A DNA stretch of 64,000 bases from assembly GCA_027604005.1 (NCBI GenBank), contig JADGJT010000008.1, positions 62,001 to 126,000 of the forward strand. Direction: 5' to 3'. This DNA is from Dinochytrium kinnereticum (taxonomy: Eukaryota > Chytridiomycota > Chytridiomycetes > Chytridiales > Chytridiaceae). The notes beneath the pieces were generated by a model that worked only from the letters and a program-made list of their open reading frames with translations, was not told the origin of the DNA and did not search any database. Position 1 is the first letter of the stretch, and each line of letters starts with the position of its first letter. Positions 42,379-54,399 of this stretch are shown piece by piece. Position numbers and translations under genes: made by a program.

Positions 42379-44306
42379 ATGGACTCTCATCACAACCTCA
42401 CCGAATCCAATCTGGCTCTCCTTGAACTCTTCGATGCATCATCCAATTCGCATGAGGACCCAAAGATGGCTTTTGTCCTAAATTACATCAAGGAGCAAAC
42501 GAAACGCCTGGATGGCGAGATGGGGGATCCAGCAGACTCCGAGCCACTGAATCCTTATGATGACGGCCGAAACGATAAGGAGGGATCATCCATATCACGC
42601 ATGATTCCACTACAGCAATCAATTCTCTCTAGAATTCAGGCGGCATCTTCACATGCTATGGACACTGTGATGGAGAAACGTTCTGGAGATAAACTCCGAA
42701 AGAAGGATAGAATCTCGGCAATGCTCAAAAAGTACGATAAGCCACAAGATAGAAAAAAATCTGCGAACGATGTTGTTAAAAGGGAGTCCATGGATGTTTT
42801 CAGTATGTCATTCACGTCAGCTTTAGTTTAACCAAAACAAGAAAACACAGGAAATGATAAGGCATCAGTGAAGAAGCAAATGTTTCTAAAAGATGCATTT
42901 ATGGGTTCAAAAAACAGTGGAAAGTCTGGGAAAAGAAGGAATCAGGCTCCAGGTCGCTTAACGGCAGAATTATCTCCTCAACACAAAGCCACGTCGTCGA
43001 AGGAAAAGAAAAAACGAAGAAAGGTGCACGTCCACTCTTTTCTTCAGTATATAACTCCAAAACATCACCCTAGGGATCACCACTAGAGACAGTCTTTCCA
43101 AATGAAAATAATGTTGGTGAAAATTGCCGAGACTCAAGTTGTTCTAATCATATTACAGTATCATTCAGATAAAATAACATCGAAAAGACTAACGGTTGGA
43201 GAGGATGAATAACATAATTCTGAAGAGTAACAACTTTAAAGCTACCACCAGATCATAACTCAAATGACCGCCAACTCCGTGGAATATTCAACAAAGGCAA
43301 ACAGTCTCGAAAATTACTATCCAGCCACTCAGGTTTTCCCCGAATTATACCTTTTTAACTTGGAACTAAGCCTCAGATTACTCCCTTGAAGTTGATGCGG
43401 CAGGAGAATCATCTGACGTTCAGGTTAAACTGTTAAAGCGTAAAGGACGGGAAAGAGATGTTGATATCGAGGAACCGCTCCGACGACAGCGATTAGTGAA
43501 ACTGCAAGAGGATATTAAAGTTAAACCGGCTCAAATCAAATCGAAAAGAAGACCAAGAGCTAGCCCCCCGAAACCCGTGGATGAATCTTCAAACCACGAC
43601 ACAAAAGTACATTGCAATTTGGGAATAACCATTCAACCTAACTAGGATACGGAGAAGGAAAACGATAACAATATTATGGAAGAGATTAAGCAGGGACGGA
43701 ATAAGAAAGACGCTGGAACATCAATGATGAAACTGGAGTCTAATGAAAGCGTTGATGGCGTTACTCAAGCTTGCGACAATCCGAAAGTACTAAGGAAAGG
43801 AAACGATAATATTGGCGTGAAAGACAAGACCGTTCCTGCTAAGCCGCTGTTTATACTGCAAAAGCCAAGAAGAATGCGAAGCCATGTGAGCGTGGATAAG
43901 ATATTAGAGGAAATCGATCATTGCACGCATGATGAGAGGTAGACACCAGAAGATACATCAGAAAAACTAACGCAGCAGGTCGCTCTTTTCAGTATCTATG
44001 GAGGAGCCTACTCAATCCTTTACCGTCTACAGAGACGAGTCTGAAGAGCCACAACCACAAATACATACAGCATCCCAACGCCGTGTCGCCTTTTCAAGCC
44101 CTGCCGATCAAGAAAACTTCCCTATGAAGCAGTGTTCAGAATTCGATCAAGCTCAGATTTTCTCTCCCATAGAAACAGGCCGCTTCAGCGATTTAGTCGA
44201 TTCTATTATTCAGCATGATCTACAGAAATCGCCCAAGTTTTCGCAGAGGTATACCGCGGTCCCGTCGGAAAAGCCCTTCTATTCCCGACCATACCGACTC
44301 CATTAA
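42379..44306 (+). CDS. Unknown basic protein with KEN box and ABBA-like motif (candidate APC/C ligand)
   Basis: I do not recognise the family. Seven exons join in phase to 546 residues: 42379-42802, 42842-43023, 43074-43157, 43242-43332, 43371-43606, 43646-43938 and 43976-44306. The protein is Lys/Arg/Ser-rich and probably disordered and nuclear (KEKKKRRK, KSKRRPRASPPKP). A KEN tripeptide lies at residues 343-345 (TEKENDNN). SFTVYRDE at 452-459 fits the ABBA consensus Fx[ILV][FHY]x[DE]. Several RxxL candidates occur (RKLL, RQRL). KEN boxes, D-boxes and ABBA motifs bind Cdc20/Cdh1 on the anaphase-promoting complex. Their co-occurrence suggests a cell-cycle-degraded protein or APC/C inhibitor; this is inference from short motifs. 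Joins around exons 3-5 are less certain than the rest. Confidence 0.65.
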
Positions 44307-44354
44307 AGAAGTGAAACAAAATCATGTTTTCCCACTCCGCCTCCACTTGATTAT

Positions 44355-44905
44355 CTATACAGAAATATAGGTATTGAGCGCAGTTTCCAAATCGCCATTG
44401 TGATCCCTGAGCAGCTTCTCCGCATTTCCTTTAGATAGTTCGAGCTCGTTTACCTGGAAATCGTTTATTATTTTTTGTAAACTTTGCCTCCTTACAATAA
44501 GTTCAATGTCTTCTTTAGAAACTTGAATCCTTGATGCTTCCTTCTCCCTAATCATATATTAGCTTACATAGATCAATAATCCAACCTCACGGCCTTCGTG
44601 ATTTTCTGCCTCTGCATTTGCTTGTTGATAAAAGCCATGCCCTAAAAACAGTAATCAGAGCCCTAGATCAGATTTTATGTGAAAACCTTTGAGATTCCAA
44701 GCTCATCAGTGACGCCCCCAACTTGCTCCAAAAATCCAGCAACCTTTGCCATGTCCTTGCTGGCTTGAGCAGCGGTTCCCTTCAAGTCCTCCTGCTGAAC
44801 CTCATCATCATTGGCGTCCAGGCTCTGCTCCGATGCATTCTGAGGGGCGTTCTTGTCTTCGGGGGTGGCTGGGGTTGAGTTCTTTGTTGGCTTCTTCGGA
44901 CCCAT
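44355..44905 (-). CDS. HYPK: HYPK-like UBA protein (NatA / nascent-chain factor)
   Basis: Four exons, 44687-44905, 44586-44641, 44496-44547 and 44355-44453, give 141 residues. The 42-nt last intron (GTAAGG..TTCCAG) removes an in-frame stretch, which restores the family pattern. The N-terminus is disordered and acidic (MGPKKPTKNSTPATPEDKNA). A helix region follows, then EKEASRIQVSKEDIELI joined to VNELELSKGNAEKLLRDHNG and DLETALNTYISV. This is the C-terminal UBA-like (NAC-alpha type) domain of Huntingtin-interacting protein K. HYPK binds and regulates the NatA N-terminal acetyltransferase at the ribosome and counters aggregation. Length is near that of animal HYPK. Confidence 0.88.
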
Positions 44906-45348
44906 GATGGACCAATAAAGCTTTTTTTTTCTTCGAAATTGTTCGAATTTGTTGGACAGTATTTCCGTCGAGGGCTACTTGCAGGAACCAGCCGAAAACC
45001 ATTGGCGTCCCCAACATCCACACCCAATTAATTATATCATATCATACTATACATTGATGAAATGAATGAACAAAACCTCGATGCTTTCTAAACGCGTGAG
45101 TAAGTAATGTTATCAATATTGGCATCTCTTGATTTTGTAGGACCTTTGCTTTCAGACACAAGGTGGCCGAAGATGTTCATAAGGCATCATTTGCTCTACA
45201 AAAATCCTTGTGAGTTAAATCATAACCATCGACCAATAAAGAGGGGTCCAAGGTACGATAAAGCCAATAACAACAAATAAACTTTAATTTGGGGTTTCAA
45301 CTTTACAACACCACAGCACGTCGCGTATCGTAAGGGTTGACATGACCC
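44906..45348. other. Intergenic, 443 bp, no supported gene
   Basis: This is the space between the HYPK ATG and the proteasome alpha-2 stop, both on the minus strand. No open frame with a motif and no RNA gene are visible. It should contain the HYPK promoter. Confidence 0.5.
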
Positions 45349-46286
45349 TTAGATGTTCGCAAGGTAATCCTTGATCTCTACCTCACTCAATTGCCTGAAA
45401 ACACCCTGCTTGAGAGGCTCGCCTTCCCTGGAGATAGTCTCCTCCATGTAAGCAATCCCAATCTCGATAGTCGACTCGGACATAATGCCTTCGTAAGATT
45501 CTTTCAGAGTGAGGATCGCCGTATGGACTGCATCTTCAAGCTCAAGGTTTTCAGTGTACCTTTAATTTAAAAGACTTTAGGCATGATGTAAGGGAAATGA
45601 GGATATTCAAACCTTTTCTCCAGGAAGGTTTTGGCGTTGATCATATTCTTTCCGATTGCTGACGCTTTCCAGGCCCAGTAAGAACCAGAGGGGTCGACTT
45701 GATACAGTGATGGGCCACTCTCATCAAAACCGGCAACCAAAAGAGAAACACCAAAAGGCCTCACACCACTGAACGAAAAAAATAGGCCAACCAGTTAGAA
45801 ACATCTTCCAAGACTAACCGAACAGGGTACAGGGGTATCTCCAACAACACAATAACGAACCCGCTCTGTGTGAATTCCTGCATGACGCTAGCAACCTCAG
45901 TGACGAGAATGCGGGTGGTAGGCTCCTCCTGATACACTCTCTTGTACTCCTGTGCTGACTTTCTTGCCTTGGCCACCAGGACGCGAGCATCCGGCCCCAT
46001 TCCCGAGTAAACCATTCCAATGTTTCGGCAAACCATAGAGACCTTATCGACCGTGTCACTGTCAATTAGCGGCGATGTTGTCTTCTTCTCCGTGGCAATC
46101 ACCACCCCGTTCCTCGCTGGTCACATTTGTTGGGTCAGCAGGTCGTGGAGCGTCTGGACAGAATAAAATACCTTTGATGCCGATGGAGGTGACGCCTTGG
46201 CCAACTGCATTCAGCGCATACTCGATTTGCACCAGCTTTCCGGTGGGTGAGAAGGTCGTCAAAGAGAAGGAGTAGCGGTCCCCCAT
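45349..46286 (-). CDS. PRE8: 20S proteasome subunit alpha-2 (PSMA2/Pre8)
   Basis: Four exons, 46172-46286, 45861-46116, 45613-45768 and 45349-45559, give 245 residues (human PSMA2 234). The N-terminus has the alpha-subunit signature ([20 protein letters not shown]), then across the splice [10 protein letters not shown]. Further matches are [60 protein letters not shown] and [17 protein letters not shown], with [10 protein letters not shown] at the end. Alpha subunits form the outer gate rings of the 20S core and lack the catalytic Thr. The SLTTFSP and [14 protein letters not shown] segments identify alpha-2 among the seven. No obvious PACE-type element (GGTGGCAAA) is present directly upstream. 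Confidence 0.97.
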
Positions 46287-46856
46287 TTGATGCTGCTAGT
46301 GAAGTGTTTTGAAAATTTGTGAAATTCAAAAACGCGCGGACGCTTCACACCTTGGGCTCTTGGTGTCCAAACGGACAACATCTCAATCGCATTTTAACGC
46401 GAGTGCATCTGCACTTTGGCCTATTTGCTATGTAGAGGGCAGGGGGAGCTGATTGTCTGTGACAATGATTTATTTAATCTCGCCGGCCCAAGGAATCGCG
46501 TTATGTTTCCACCAGGCCAAACAATGCTCTTGGCCACAGATGGCTGCATGGGATGGGATAGTTGTTCTATTCCCTGTTATTTTTTCGGGCATACGTGCTG
46601 TGCAATTTAAACAAAAATTGCTTGCCGAGCAGCCGATGAAGAGGCAGGGGGTTCCAAACCGACAAAACTACCAAATAGAAAGCCATGCACGCATGCAGAG
46701 GCAGGAAGAAGTGGGCATTGCCACACTCTTCTTCCATAACTCCAGCGAGGCGATCAGAGTCTTGTCCGTCAAAGCCAACCTGTATATCAATCGCAAGCAA
46801 CTTGGACAAAAACCCATCAACCCCTTTTTTTTGTGACAATTTGACCCAACCTCCAA
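46287..46856. other. Divergent intergenic region, 570 bp
   Basis: This region separates the alpha-2 ATG (minus) from the REXO4-like ATG (plus). Overlapping open frames on both strands (for example plus 46453-46836) show no family motif and I treat them as chance. It should hold both promoters. Confidence 0.5.
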
Positions 46857-49019
46857 ATGCCATCCAACACCATCCTAACTGAAACGCCATGGTATAAGGG
46901 CGTCCAGGACCCTCTCGCCAAATGGTTTCTCAACTTTGCAAAGGACACCGACAATCGTCTCCAGTTTAAGCTTGGGATGCTGGATCAAGCCATCACAGAG
47001 GGGATAGAACAGCTTAACAAGGGTGCCGGTCCTCCTCCCTACGATGAGATCGTTGCTATTGATTGTGAGATGGTTCAGGTTGGAGTTCCTCCAGATGCTG
47101 CGGCAATTGCAGCTGCGGCTCTGAAGCCCCCGACTGCTCCTGGGCTACCTTCGACGCCTGCTGCCATGCAGTCCAAGGTGGCTTTGGCGAGAGTTTCAAT
47201 TGTTGACTTTAACGGGAAAGTGCTGCTAGACACATTCTGTAAGCCTAAAGAGGAGATCCTGGACTTTAAGACGAAGTATAGTGGGGTTACTGCAGAGGAT
47301 CTGATTGATGGTATGGGAAAGCCACTCTGTTGTTTTTTTTATTAGTTTGGTTGGTTTAATCTAACGCGGTCCCAGCGCCATCGGTCAAAACGGTTCAGAG
47401 GATGGTCGCGAAGCTGGTGAAAAACAGCTACATCGTTGGTCAGAGTCTGGAGAATGATGTGGGAGTACTAGAACTCACGGTCCCGGCTCATCGCCTTCGA
47501 GACACTGCTCTTTACTATAAACGATTTCACCCAAGGGGAAAGGCCATTGGCCTCAGGGACCTTGCAAAGTTAAATTTGGGGCTTGATATTCAGCAGGGTG
47601 CCCACGATAGTGTTCGTAATCATCCTACCTTTTTCATCGTAAGCCATTTCTCTGACCTTTCAAAATATGTATTATCTACAACAGATTATTGACGCTCGTG
47701 TTGCCATGCTCCTCTACCGCCAACTCCGTTCAATCTGGGAAAAATCCATGCCAATCTACGATTGTGTTATCGACCCCGACTCCTGCTTCCCTGTCCCTGT
47801 ATCCTTTCCTCTCGCCTTCAGGGAGGCCATTGCTATTGCGGCGTCCACCGATCCCACCCTTCCCCTTCAACCGCTCTCAAAGGCTCTCTCCGAAGGAACC
47901 CTTTTGAGGTCATTCACTGCGGAAGGATTCCCTATCTCCGAGCCTCCTATCTCGCACATAACTTCCTCAAACCTTCCGACGTCTCCAGCAACCCCTCGAG
48001 TGCCAATTCATGTCCCAACTAAACCAACGACTCCGACGGTAGCTGTTCCAGTGGTGGTTAAGAGTAAACAAGATTTGAAATCGACGACGGCTGAACCGCT
48101 GACGGCGAGCAGTGACATGATTCTGAGGACTTTTTATGATTTTTTACCGAGGGAGCAGAAATTGATGAAATTTAGCGGCTTTCCCATGTGGCTTGTTCCC
48201 GAGGGGGTTCACTTGCCTGCTGAGTCTAGGATCTTATTGGCGGATGTGAAGAAGGCTCTGCAGAAGGCTCCTGGGTTGGTTGCTGAGAAACCTGTAAAAG
48301 TTGACACGAGTCTTCCTGGGAAGAGGAAGCGCATGATGTTGGAGGCTAAGGCTAAGGCGGAGGCAGAGGCTGCTCTTGCTGAGTCTAAGACTGATATGGC
48401 TGTTGATGAGATAAATGGTATTGAATCATCTTCTTCGGATTCGAGAAACAAGAAGAGGAAAATGCCTGAGGCAGAATCGGCGGGTGAAGAGGATAAAGCG
48501 GTGGAGGTGGAAAGCTCGCCTAAAAAGAAGAAAAAAGCTAAAGCCGAAAACCCTGTTGAGGAGGCCACGCAAGCTTCGAAAAGCAACGGGTCTAAAAAGC
48601 GCAAGGCATCAGATACTGATAGAGGCGAGGAAGAAGAATCGGCCTTAGACTCTAACGCCGCCGATGTTAAGAAATTCAAGAATTCCAAAACAGCCAAGAA
48701 GCCCGCTCCCGTAGAGGAAGCCCCTGTGACAAAGAAGGACAAAAAAAAGAAACAAAAGGAGGTTGCTGAAGAGGAGATAGGAGAGGTAGTTTCCCGCAAC
48801 GTGACCGAAACAGTAAGGGAGAAAAAGAAGAAGAAGACGAAGAAGCTGGTCGAGCCGGAGGATTCTGATTCTGATGACGAGTCTGAGGCTCAAGTTGTGG
48901 TTGGGAAGAAAAAGGAAAAGAAGAAGAAAACGAAGGCAAAGAAGGATGTTGAGTCATCTTCTGAGGAGGAGTCAGGCGTTGATGAAAAGATAAAGTCGAA
49001 GAAGAAGGCTAAGAAATAG
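46857..49019 (+). CDS. REX4: REXO4-like DEDDh 3'-5' exonuclease with Lys-rich tail
   Basis: Three exons, 46857-47310, 47376-47611 and 47685-49019, give 674 residues. The nuclease spans about residues 60-250. Exo I is VAIDCEMV (D69, E71), Exo II is VGQSLENDVGVLEL (D179), and Exo III is AHDS-IIDARVAMLLYR (H228, D233), so the DEDDh set is complete. A 35-residue Ala/Pro insertion follows Exo I. The second intron has an unusual GTTCGT donor, chosen because only this join restores Exo III. From about residue 430 the protein becomes a tail of Lys/Glu/Ser blocks (KKKKKAKAEN, KKDKKKKQKE), typical of nucleolar proteins. REX4-type enzymes act in rRNA processing. The tail is much longer than in yeast Rex4, which is about 290 residues. 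Confidence 0.9.
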
Positions 49020-49970
49020 TCCGTTTGCGGCCTTTGACTGTTTCTTGATTTGGTTCTTGTTATTTTCCTCGTTGTTTTTACCCTTAAGCACTTAGCCCTA
49101 TCCTCCCGGTTGTTTTTTCAAATAACGATCATTTAATCATACCAATAAAAGTCACCAGTTTAAGAGGATTTGTGTCTTTCCCATTTGTAAATCCTGCGGA
49201 ATCTTTAAGTATATAGACGAATAAACGATACCAAACACATGAACATGATAAAATGATTGCATAGAATCCACAATCTTATCGAGAGAGTGATTAAAAAAGT
49301 TGAAGAAAAAGCGAAAAAAAGGAGGATAAGACATCGACCTATGGAAATTATACGGGAAGATAATCCCAAATCCAGAATGTACTCCAGACTCAAATGATTT
49401 ACTGTAACTCTTGGATACGTCCGATAGAAGAATTGACCAAAAAAAAAAAAAAAAAAAAAAACTAAAAAGGAATAGGCATAAATAATATGTAAAAACTGTA
49501 AGGCGTGATATAAGGACACACGGCTGCAAGGAACAAATGACAAAAAAATCAAGCGCCAAAAGCGAAACAAAGAAAGTAAGTGCGTATATGAAAAATGCAA
49601 AAACTTGATAGATGGTAAGGAATAATATAAACATGGGGTACTGATACAGGAACAACACATCATAATTCAGCGAAGAGTCAGCAGCCTTTCAGGATAACTT
49701 AAAAAGAAGAATTAAAAAAAATCATAGAAGACAACTTTCATCTGACGTTACTCCATCACCCAACTATACTAAAACAAAAACAGGAAGCACCCGCCAATGT
49801 CTAATAATCTCATAAAATAGCCAAAAGCACTGAAAGTCAAAAACGGAAAGCAAAACATCATGCGGGAAAACCCCAGTAGCCTTTAAAGCATCGAGCAAGA
49901 AAAGAAGGAGCAAATAATGGCAGCCCCAACTCTTACCCCACTGAGAGCCATCTCCAAAAAAAGTGCTTCT
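49020..49970. other. Convergent intergenic region with A-tracts, 951 bp
   Basis: This is the space between the REXO4-like stop (plus) and the Mch1-like stop (minus). It is strongly AT-rich and contains an uninterrupted A-run of about two dozen bases at 49440-49461. Open frames on the minus strand here are Phe/Leu/Tyr-rich products of T-tracts and are not called. An AATAAA at 49144 may terminate REX4. Confidence 0.55.
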
Positions 49971-52900
49971 TTACACGACTTCAACTCTCCCCCTCCTTCC
50001 ACCAATGGACCTTCTCAAAAACAAGACCGCCGCGGAAATTACCGGAAGAATCTGAATTGCCAAAAACACCACAAACGCCGATCGGTAACATTCTGTTCCG
50101 GTGCAGCCCGATGACACGGCAGTGTCAAACATCGACCCAAAGATAACGTTGGATACAACAATGCCGATGGGGATGCCGACCATCACGAGAGCACAGGCGC
50201 TGCCATAGTGTTTTAGGCCAAAGAAGTCCGCCTTCGATTTTGGGGTGTTTTTGGTTCGGGTTAGAATTCACTCCGGAAAGGAATACTAACAGAAGAAGTC
50301 CGAAAAATCTCAACTTACCGTCAAAGGTGGAAACAAAGCACTCGCAGCTCCAAACGCGAACCCCGTTAAAACTGATGAAAATCCCAGAAGGGTAGGGGGT
50401 AGGGTGTTTGCGAACCCTACGATAGCCAACGGGATAGCTGTCAAGATTTCTCCAACAACAAAGAGAGAGCTACGGTCAACGTGGAGGCGGGAAACGACGT
50501 AATCAGATCTGTATTTGTTTTAATGGAGAAGTTTAGGAAATATGAGATAATGGCACATTGATTTGTTTTTTCCTTTTTCTTGAGGGGTTCGAAAGGTTGG
50601 GGAAGGGATAAAATCAGAAAATATATATATTTACCCAGCTCCAAATGTTAAGCGAGCGATGCAATTGCTGACAGAAAGTAGGGTTACATGGAACCCGGTT
50701 GTAGCTGCAATGTCGGTAGTCGAGGCGCCAGGTCCAGCCAGGACTTTAACGATGGTTCCAATCTAATAAAAAGTATATAGGTTAGATAAAAACATTAAAT
50801 AAATGGCTTCAGACGGGCGATAAATGAGTTTGCTTTTTTTTCCTTTCCAGTTTGAATCCGGCTAGAGGGAATGGGTGAAGAAGAGAAACAAAGAACAGGA
50901 GTATTTACATTGTTGAAGTATGTAATGCCTTGTTGCCATATGTAACTTTAGAGGTGGGGAAGGAGAAGAAGCCAATCAGTTAACACATCAACGCATACAG
51001 AACAAAAATATAATGTTAAATAATATAAAACTTAACACTCACGATATCGTAAACAACCAAAAACTCAATGACCTCAAAATCTGTGCAGGTGTCATATCCC
51101 TCTCCATTTCCTCGCCCTTCCCTACGCCACTATCCCGCACTTCACCACCTTTATTATTGTCCGGCTCCTCGAACGCTACCCTCTTCCCTTCACCAACATC
51201 CGTAGTCATCGCCGCCACTGGTAGTGTGACCGACCTAGACTCATTAGGAGTAACCACAGAAGCCTCATCTTCCGCATCACTATCATCGAGTTTTGGAAAG
51301 GCAGTGGGAAGTGGGGTGTCTCTCGCAGACTCGTCCTCTTCATCTCTCGGCTCTCTCCAGGTTCGCTTCACACTCCTACCCCCCGTCGCCCGTTCAAAAG
51401 TGGCACCCCTCCTTCTCCTCGTCACAGCACCATCATCGTCCTCCTGAGTCGTCATCGTCCCACTAGCGAAAATCGAAATATTCGATCTCGCCTTACTAAG
51501 ACTCTGTGAATCTTCGTCATCATCAGCAGCCTTAAAAGACCCCAACGAAAAAGTGTAGACACTAGGCGTCGCCGACCTCCCACGAGACCGCGATCGGTTC
51601 CTCCAAGACATGGAAGAAACAGATGGACTACGTGATCGCGATGATGGGGTTGGAGAATGCCTTCCTGACATGTTTAATGGAGGAGCTGGACAGTAGATCG
51701 GGGGGTAACGAGCTGGGTACTCGACGATCGCGTCCGGGTCATCCACGATGGTTGGTATGGGGCGGTCATTGATGATGTTTTGATTGACTAAAGAAGGGCC
51801 TGCGGAAGGGTTGTTGAGGGTGTCAGAGGAATCTACACTTGTGGATGGATTAGCTGTCCCGGTTGCCTGGGCTTCGTTGGAACCGATATTGGACGAGGAT
51901 GTGGTTTTGGTGGCGTCTGCGTGCATGATTTGGTGACGAGGAGGTGGAGGCGCGGTTGACATGGTAAAGGTTGCGATTAGGTTGACGAGGGAAACGGAGA
52001 TGGTCATGAAGAGGAGGAAACCGGCAGTGTCGGATGAGTAGTAGATAGCGTATATTTGAGCGTAAAGTGTTGCGCTGAGGGCATCTACCAATTATATAAA
52101 TTATGTACAGTTAGAAATTAAAGGGGGAAAAGTACAACGAGGAATGGTTGGAAAGTAAGAAGTCAAGACCACACATACAAAAGATGCCGAGCACTCCAGA
52201 TATGAAGCCCGAGTATTTTGTGGGAAAATTGATGAGGTTGACTGCAAAAGTAGCCATGAAGCTTGTAAAGCGGAAGATATAAATACCCAAGAACAGCAAT
52301 GATAAAAATCCACAAAAGCACTGGATCATTACCCACCTCGCACATGAGCCGAATCCAGCCAGAAAGTAATAGACTGATATTGAGGTGACGTTGGTGAGGG
52401 ATACCGGAAGCCTGTTGATGAATGCGAGGTACATGCAGAAAAAGCCCAGACCAAAGGTTGTAGCAGACATTATCTGAAAAGATGATTTTTTGTTTTGACA
52501 AGATTGTCAAAAAGAGATTGTCAACAATGTCAAAATGGAATTATAGATATCTTCACCATCGTCACTCGCACTCCAAATCTATCCCAAACTGGGCCAACCA
52601 CAAGAAACGATGTGTATCTGATGTGAAGCATTCACAGAGTAGAATAGCAATCATCAGCGATGTTTCAAACAACAGAAACAACAACAGCAACAACAGCAAC
52701 GGCCATAGCATGGAAGCGTCACTCAGAAAGACTAAAGCAAAAAAACAAAAAGGACCATGCTTGTAACAACAAACTCACAACGCAGTGTTTCCAAGCGCTG
52801 ACACAATGTTAATATCCTTGGAACTAAACCCAAACTTGTCCCGAAGGTCCTCCGAAAATGATCCAAACGCAAACAGCGACCCTGCACATAGCAATGACAG

Positions 52901-52981
52901 TGCCGACATCAAAAACGTAACAATACGCTTAACCCCCGCCATACCCGTAAACAGGCTGACCACTTCCTTCTCCATGTTCAT
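49971..52981 (-). CDS. Mch1/nodulin-like MFS membrane protein with long cytoplasmic loop
   Basis: Nine exons join in phase to 713 residues: 52779-52981, 52557-52617, 52337-52473, 52179-52261, 51043-52084, 50909-50945, 50635-50762, 50319-50508 and 49971-50231. The first segments match the family (CAGSLFAFGSFSEDLRDKFG, INIVSALGNTALYTSFLVVG). Others are TMSATTFGLGFFCMYLAFIN, FAVNLINFPTKYSGFISGVL, YIWQQGITYFNN joined to IGTIVKVLAGPGAS, and GIPIGIVVSNVIFGSMFDTA near the end. About 290 disordered residues rich in Ser, Pro, Asp and Arg separate the two six-helix halves (about 205-495). Yeast Mch1 is a vacuolar orphan of the monocarboxylate-porter type; the substrate is unknown. The 37-nt sixth exon is short but in phase. 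Confidence 0.88.
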
Positions 52982-54399
52982 CTCTCTTCAAATGGATAAG
53001 TGCGTGAGAAAGTGCGGGACGTTGAGGTTTGATGAGGCTTTAGGGCAAGAGAGGAGCAGGGGAATGACTGAGAATTGTGGATTTCAAGTGGGAGAGATGG
53101 AGTCGGCTCGAATGACTGTGTTGTTTTTTCTCAGCCAGCAGCGACGGATCCCACACTCTTCCTTTCTCTCTTCTTTCTTCAAATAACAAAAAGGCCACAC
53201 GGGCAGATGATGTTGGATAATGTTTGGCCACGTTCCCCTTCTTTTCTTTTTTTTTTTGTTGCATCATCCTACACGCCTGTTCAAGCCGGCGGTGATTGTT
53301 TTTTGCCATTTCCACGTCATTCACCATTCAATGGCTCAATTTCATTCCACTTCACACACTGCCTCCGCAACCCCTCTTCCTGCCCTTTCCAAAGATACCA
53401 ATCCAGTTTTCTTTTCGATTGAACGGCAATAATGGGTGCATGCATCCACAAAAAATTTATAATAAAAAAAGGTTTGTCGGTGTTTAAAATCAGTTTTCTG
53501 CGAATGAATTTTTTTTCTCTCAGGTGCTTGCACTCCTGGAGTCTCCTCCCAAGAACTCCCGTCACCAACAAAAAAGAAAGGACGAACTGCCCCTTTGATT
53601 GTTGTCGTCATCCAAGCCGGACCTCCTTGGCCCGATTGTCCTTGGAGTTTAAACAACAATAATATATGACCACGAAAGGAAACAAAGAAAAAAAAGATAG
53701 AAGAAAACCAAGCATGCCGCGCTGGACACACTGATTCAGGCAGCGATGAGTGTCGCGCTGACTCGCGCATGGATGGCAAGCGGTTCGGAGTCTAATCGTA
53801 CTGAAGATCCTCACACCAAATGAATCTAGATTATTTTAAGGAGACCACAAGACAAATGAGAGAACTGTCTGAAATAACCCTGAAATAACCGCACACCATG
53901 AGCCATTTATATTAAAAAATGGGGAAAAAACAGTCCATCCCTTCATTATAATGATAGAAAAGCCAAAACGGGGATGGGAGAAAAAAAAGAGGGGGAAGCA
54001 AGGTGTAAAAAACACTTAAAACAAAGGCACCGCTTTTTTTGTTTTTGTTCTTTTAAGTTTAAGAAAAAAAGAAAAAGAAAAAATCGTGACCAAGTTCAAA
54101 AGTCTGGTGGAGGGTGCCGTATCCAAGAGAGAGAAAAAAAGGAAAGAAGTCTATATAGTCGATTGAAAACAAGAAATAGAAAGGAAAAATAATTAAGTTG
54201 TTAGGGTAGGTATCCCTTTTAATGCAAGAAGTGAGAGACTTGCATTGTAAGTAAAATACACTTAGAAGGTGTTGGTGTAAATGATGGGAGACTTGCGGAA
54301 CCCGTTGCTATAATCAAGATGGAGCAGAAAACAATGAGGGGGGATATTATTAGAATAAAGCAAAACACCCAGCGACGCCCATCCTCAAAAAAAAAAAGC
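52982..54399. other. Intergenic, about 1.4 kb, no supported gene
   Basis: This stretch lies between the Mch1-like ATG and the ornithine decarboxylase stop, both minus. It is AT-rich with many A/T homopolymer runs (53245-53265, 54060-54085). Open frames overlap on both strands and lack motifs. It should include the Mch1-like promoter. Confidence 0.5.

Noticed and set aside
46453..46836. 127-codon plus-strand open frame between PRE8 and REX4
   Set aside because: No motif, overlapped by equally long minus frames, and located where both promoters must lie.
49152..49663. Hydrophobic minus-strand open frames of 150-170 codons suggesting membrane proteins
   Set aside because: They are products of A/T tracts (Phe, Leu, Tyr, Ser only) and occur in two overlapping frames.
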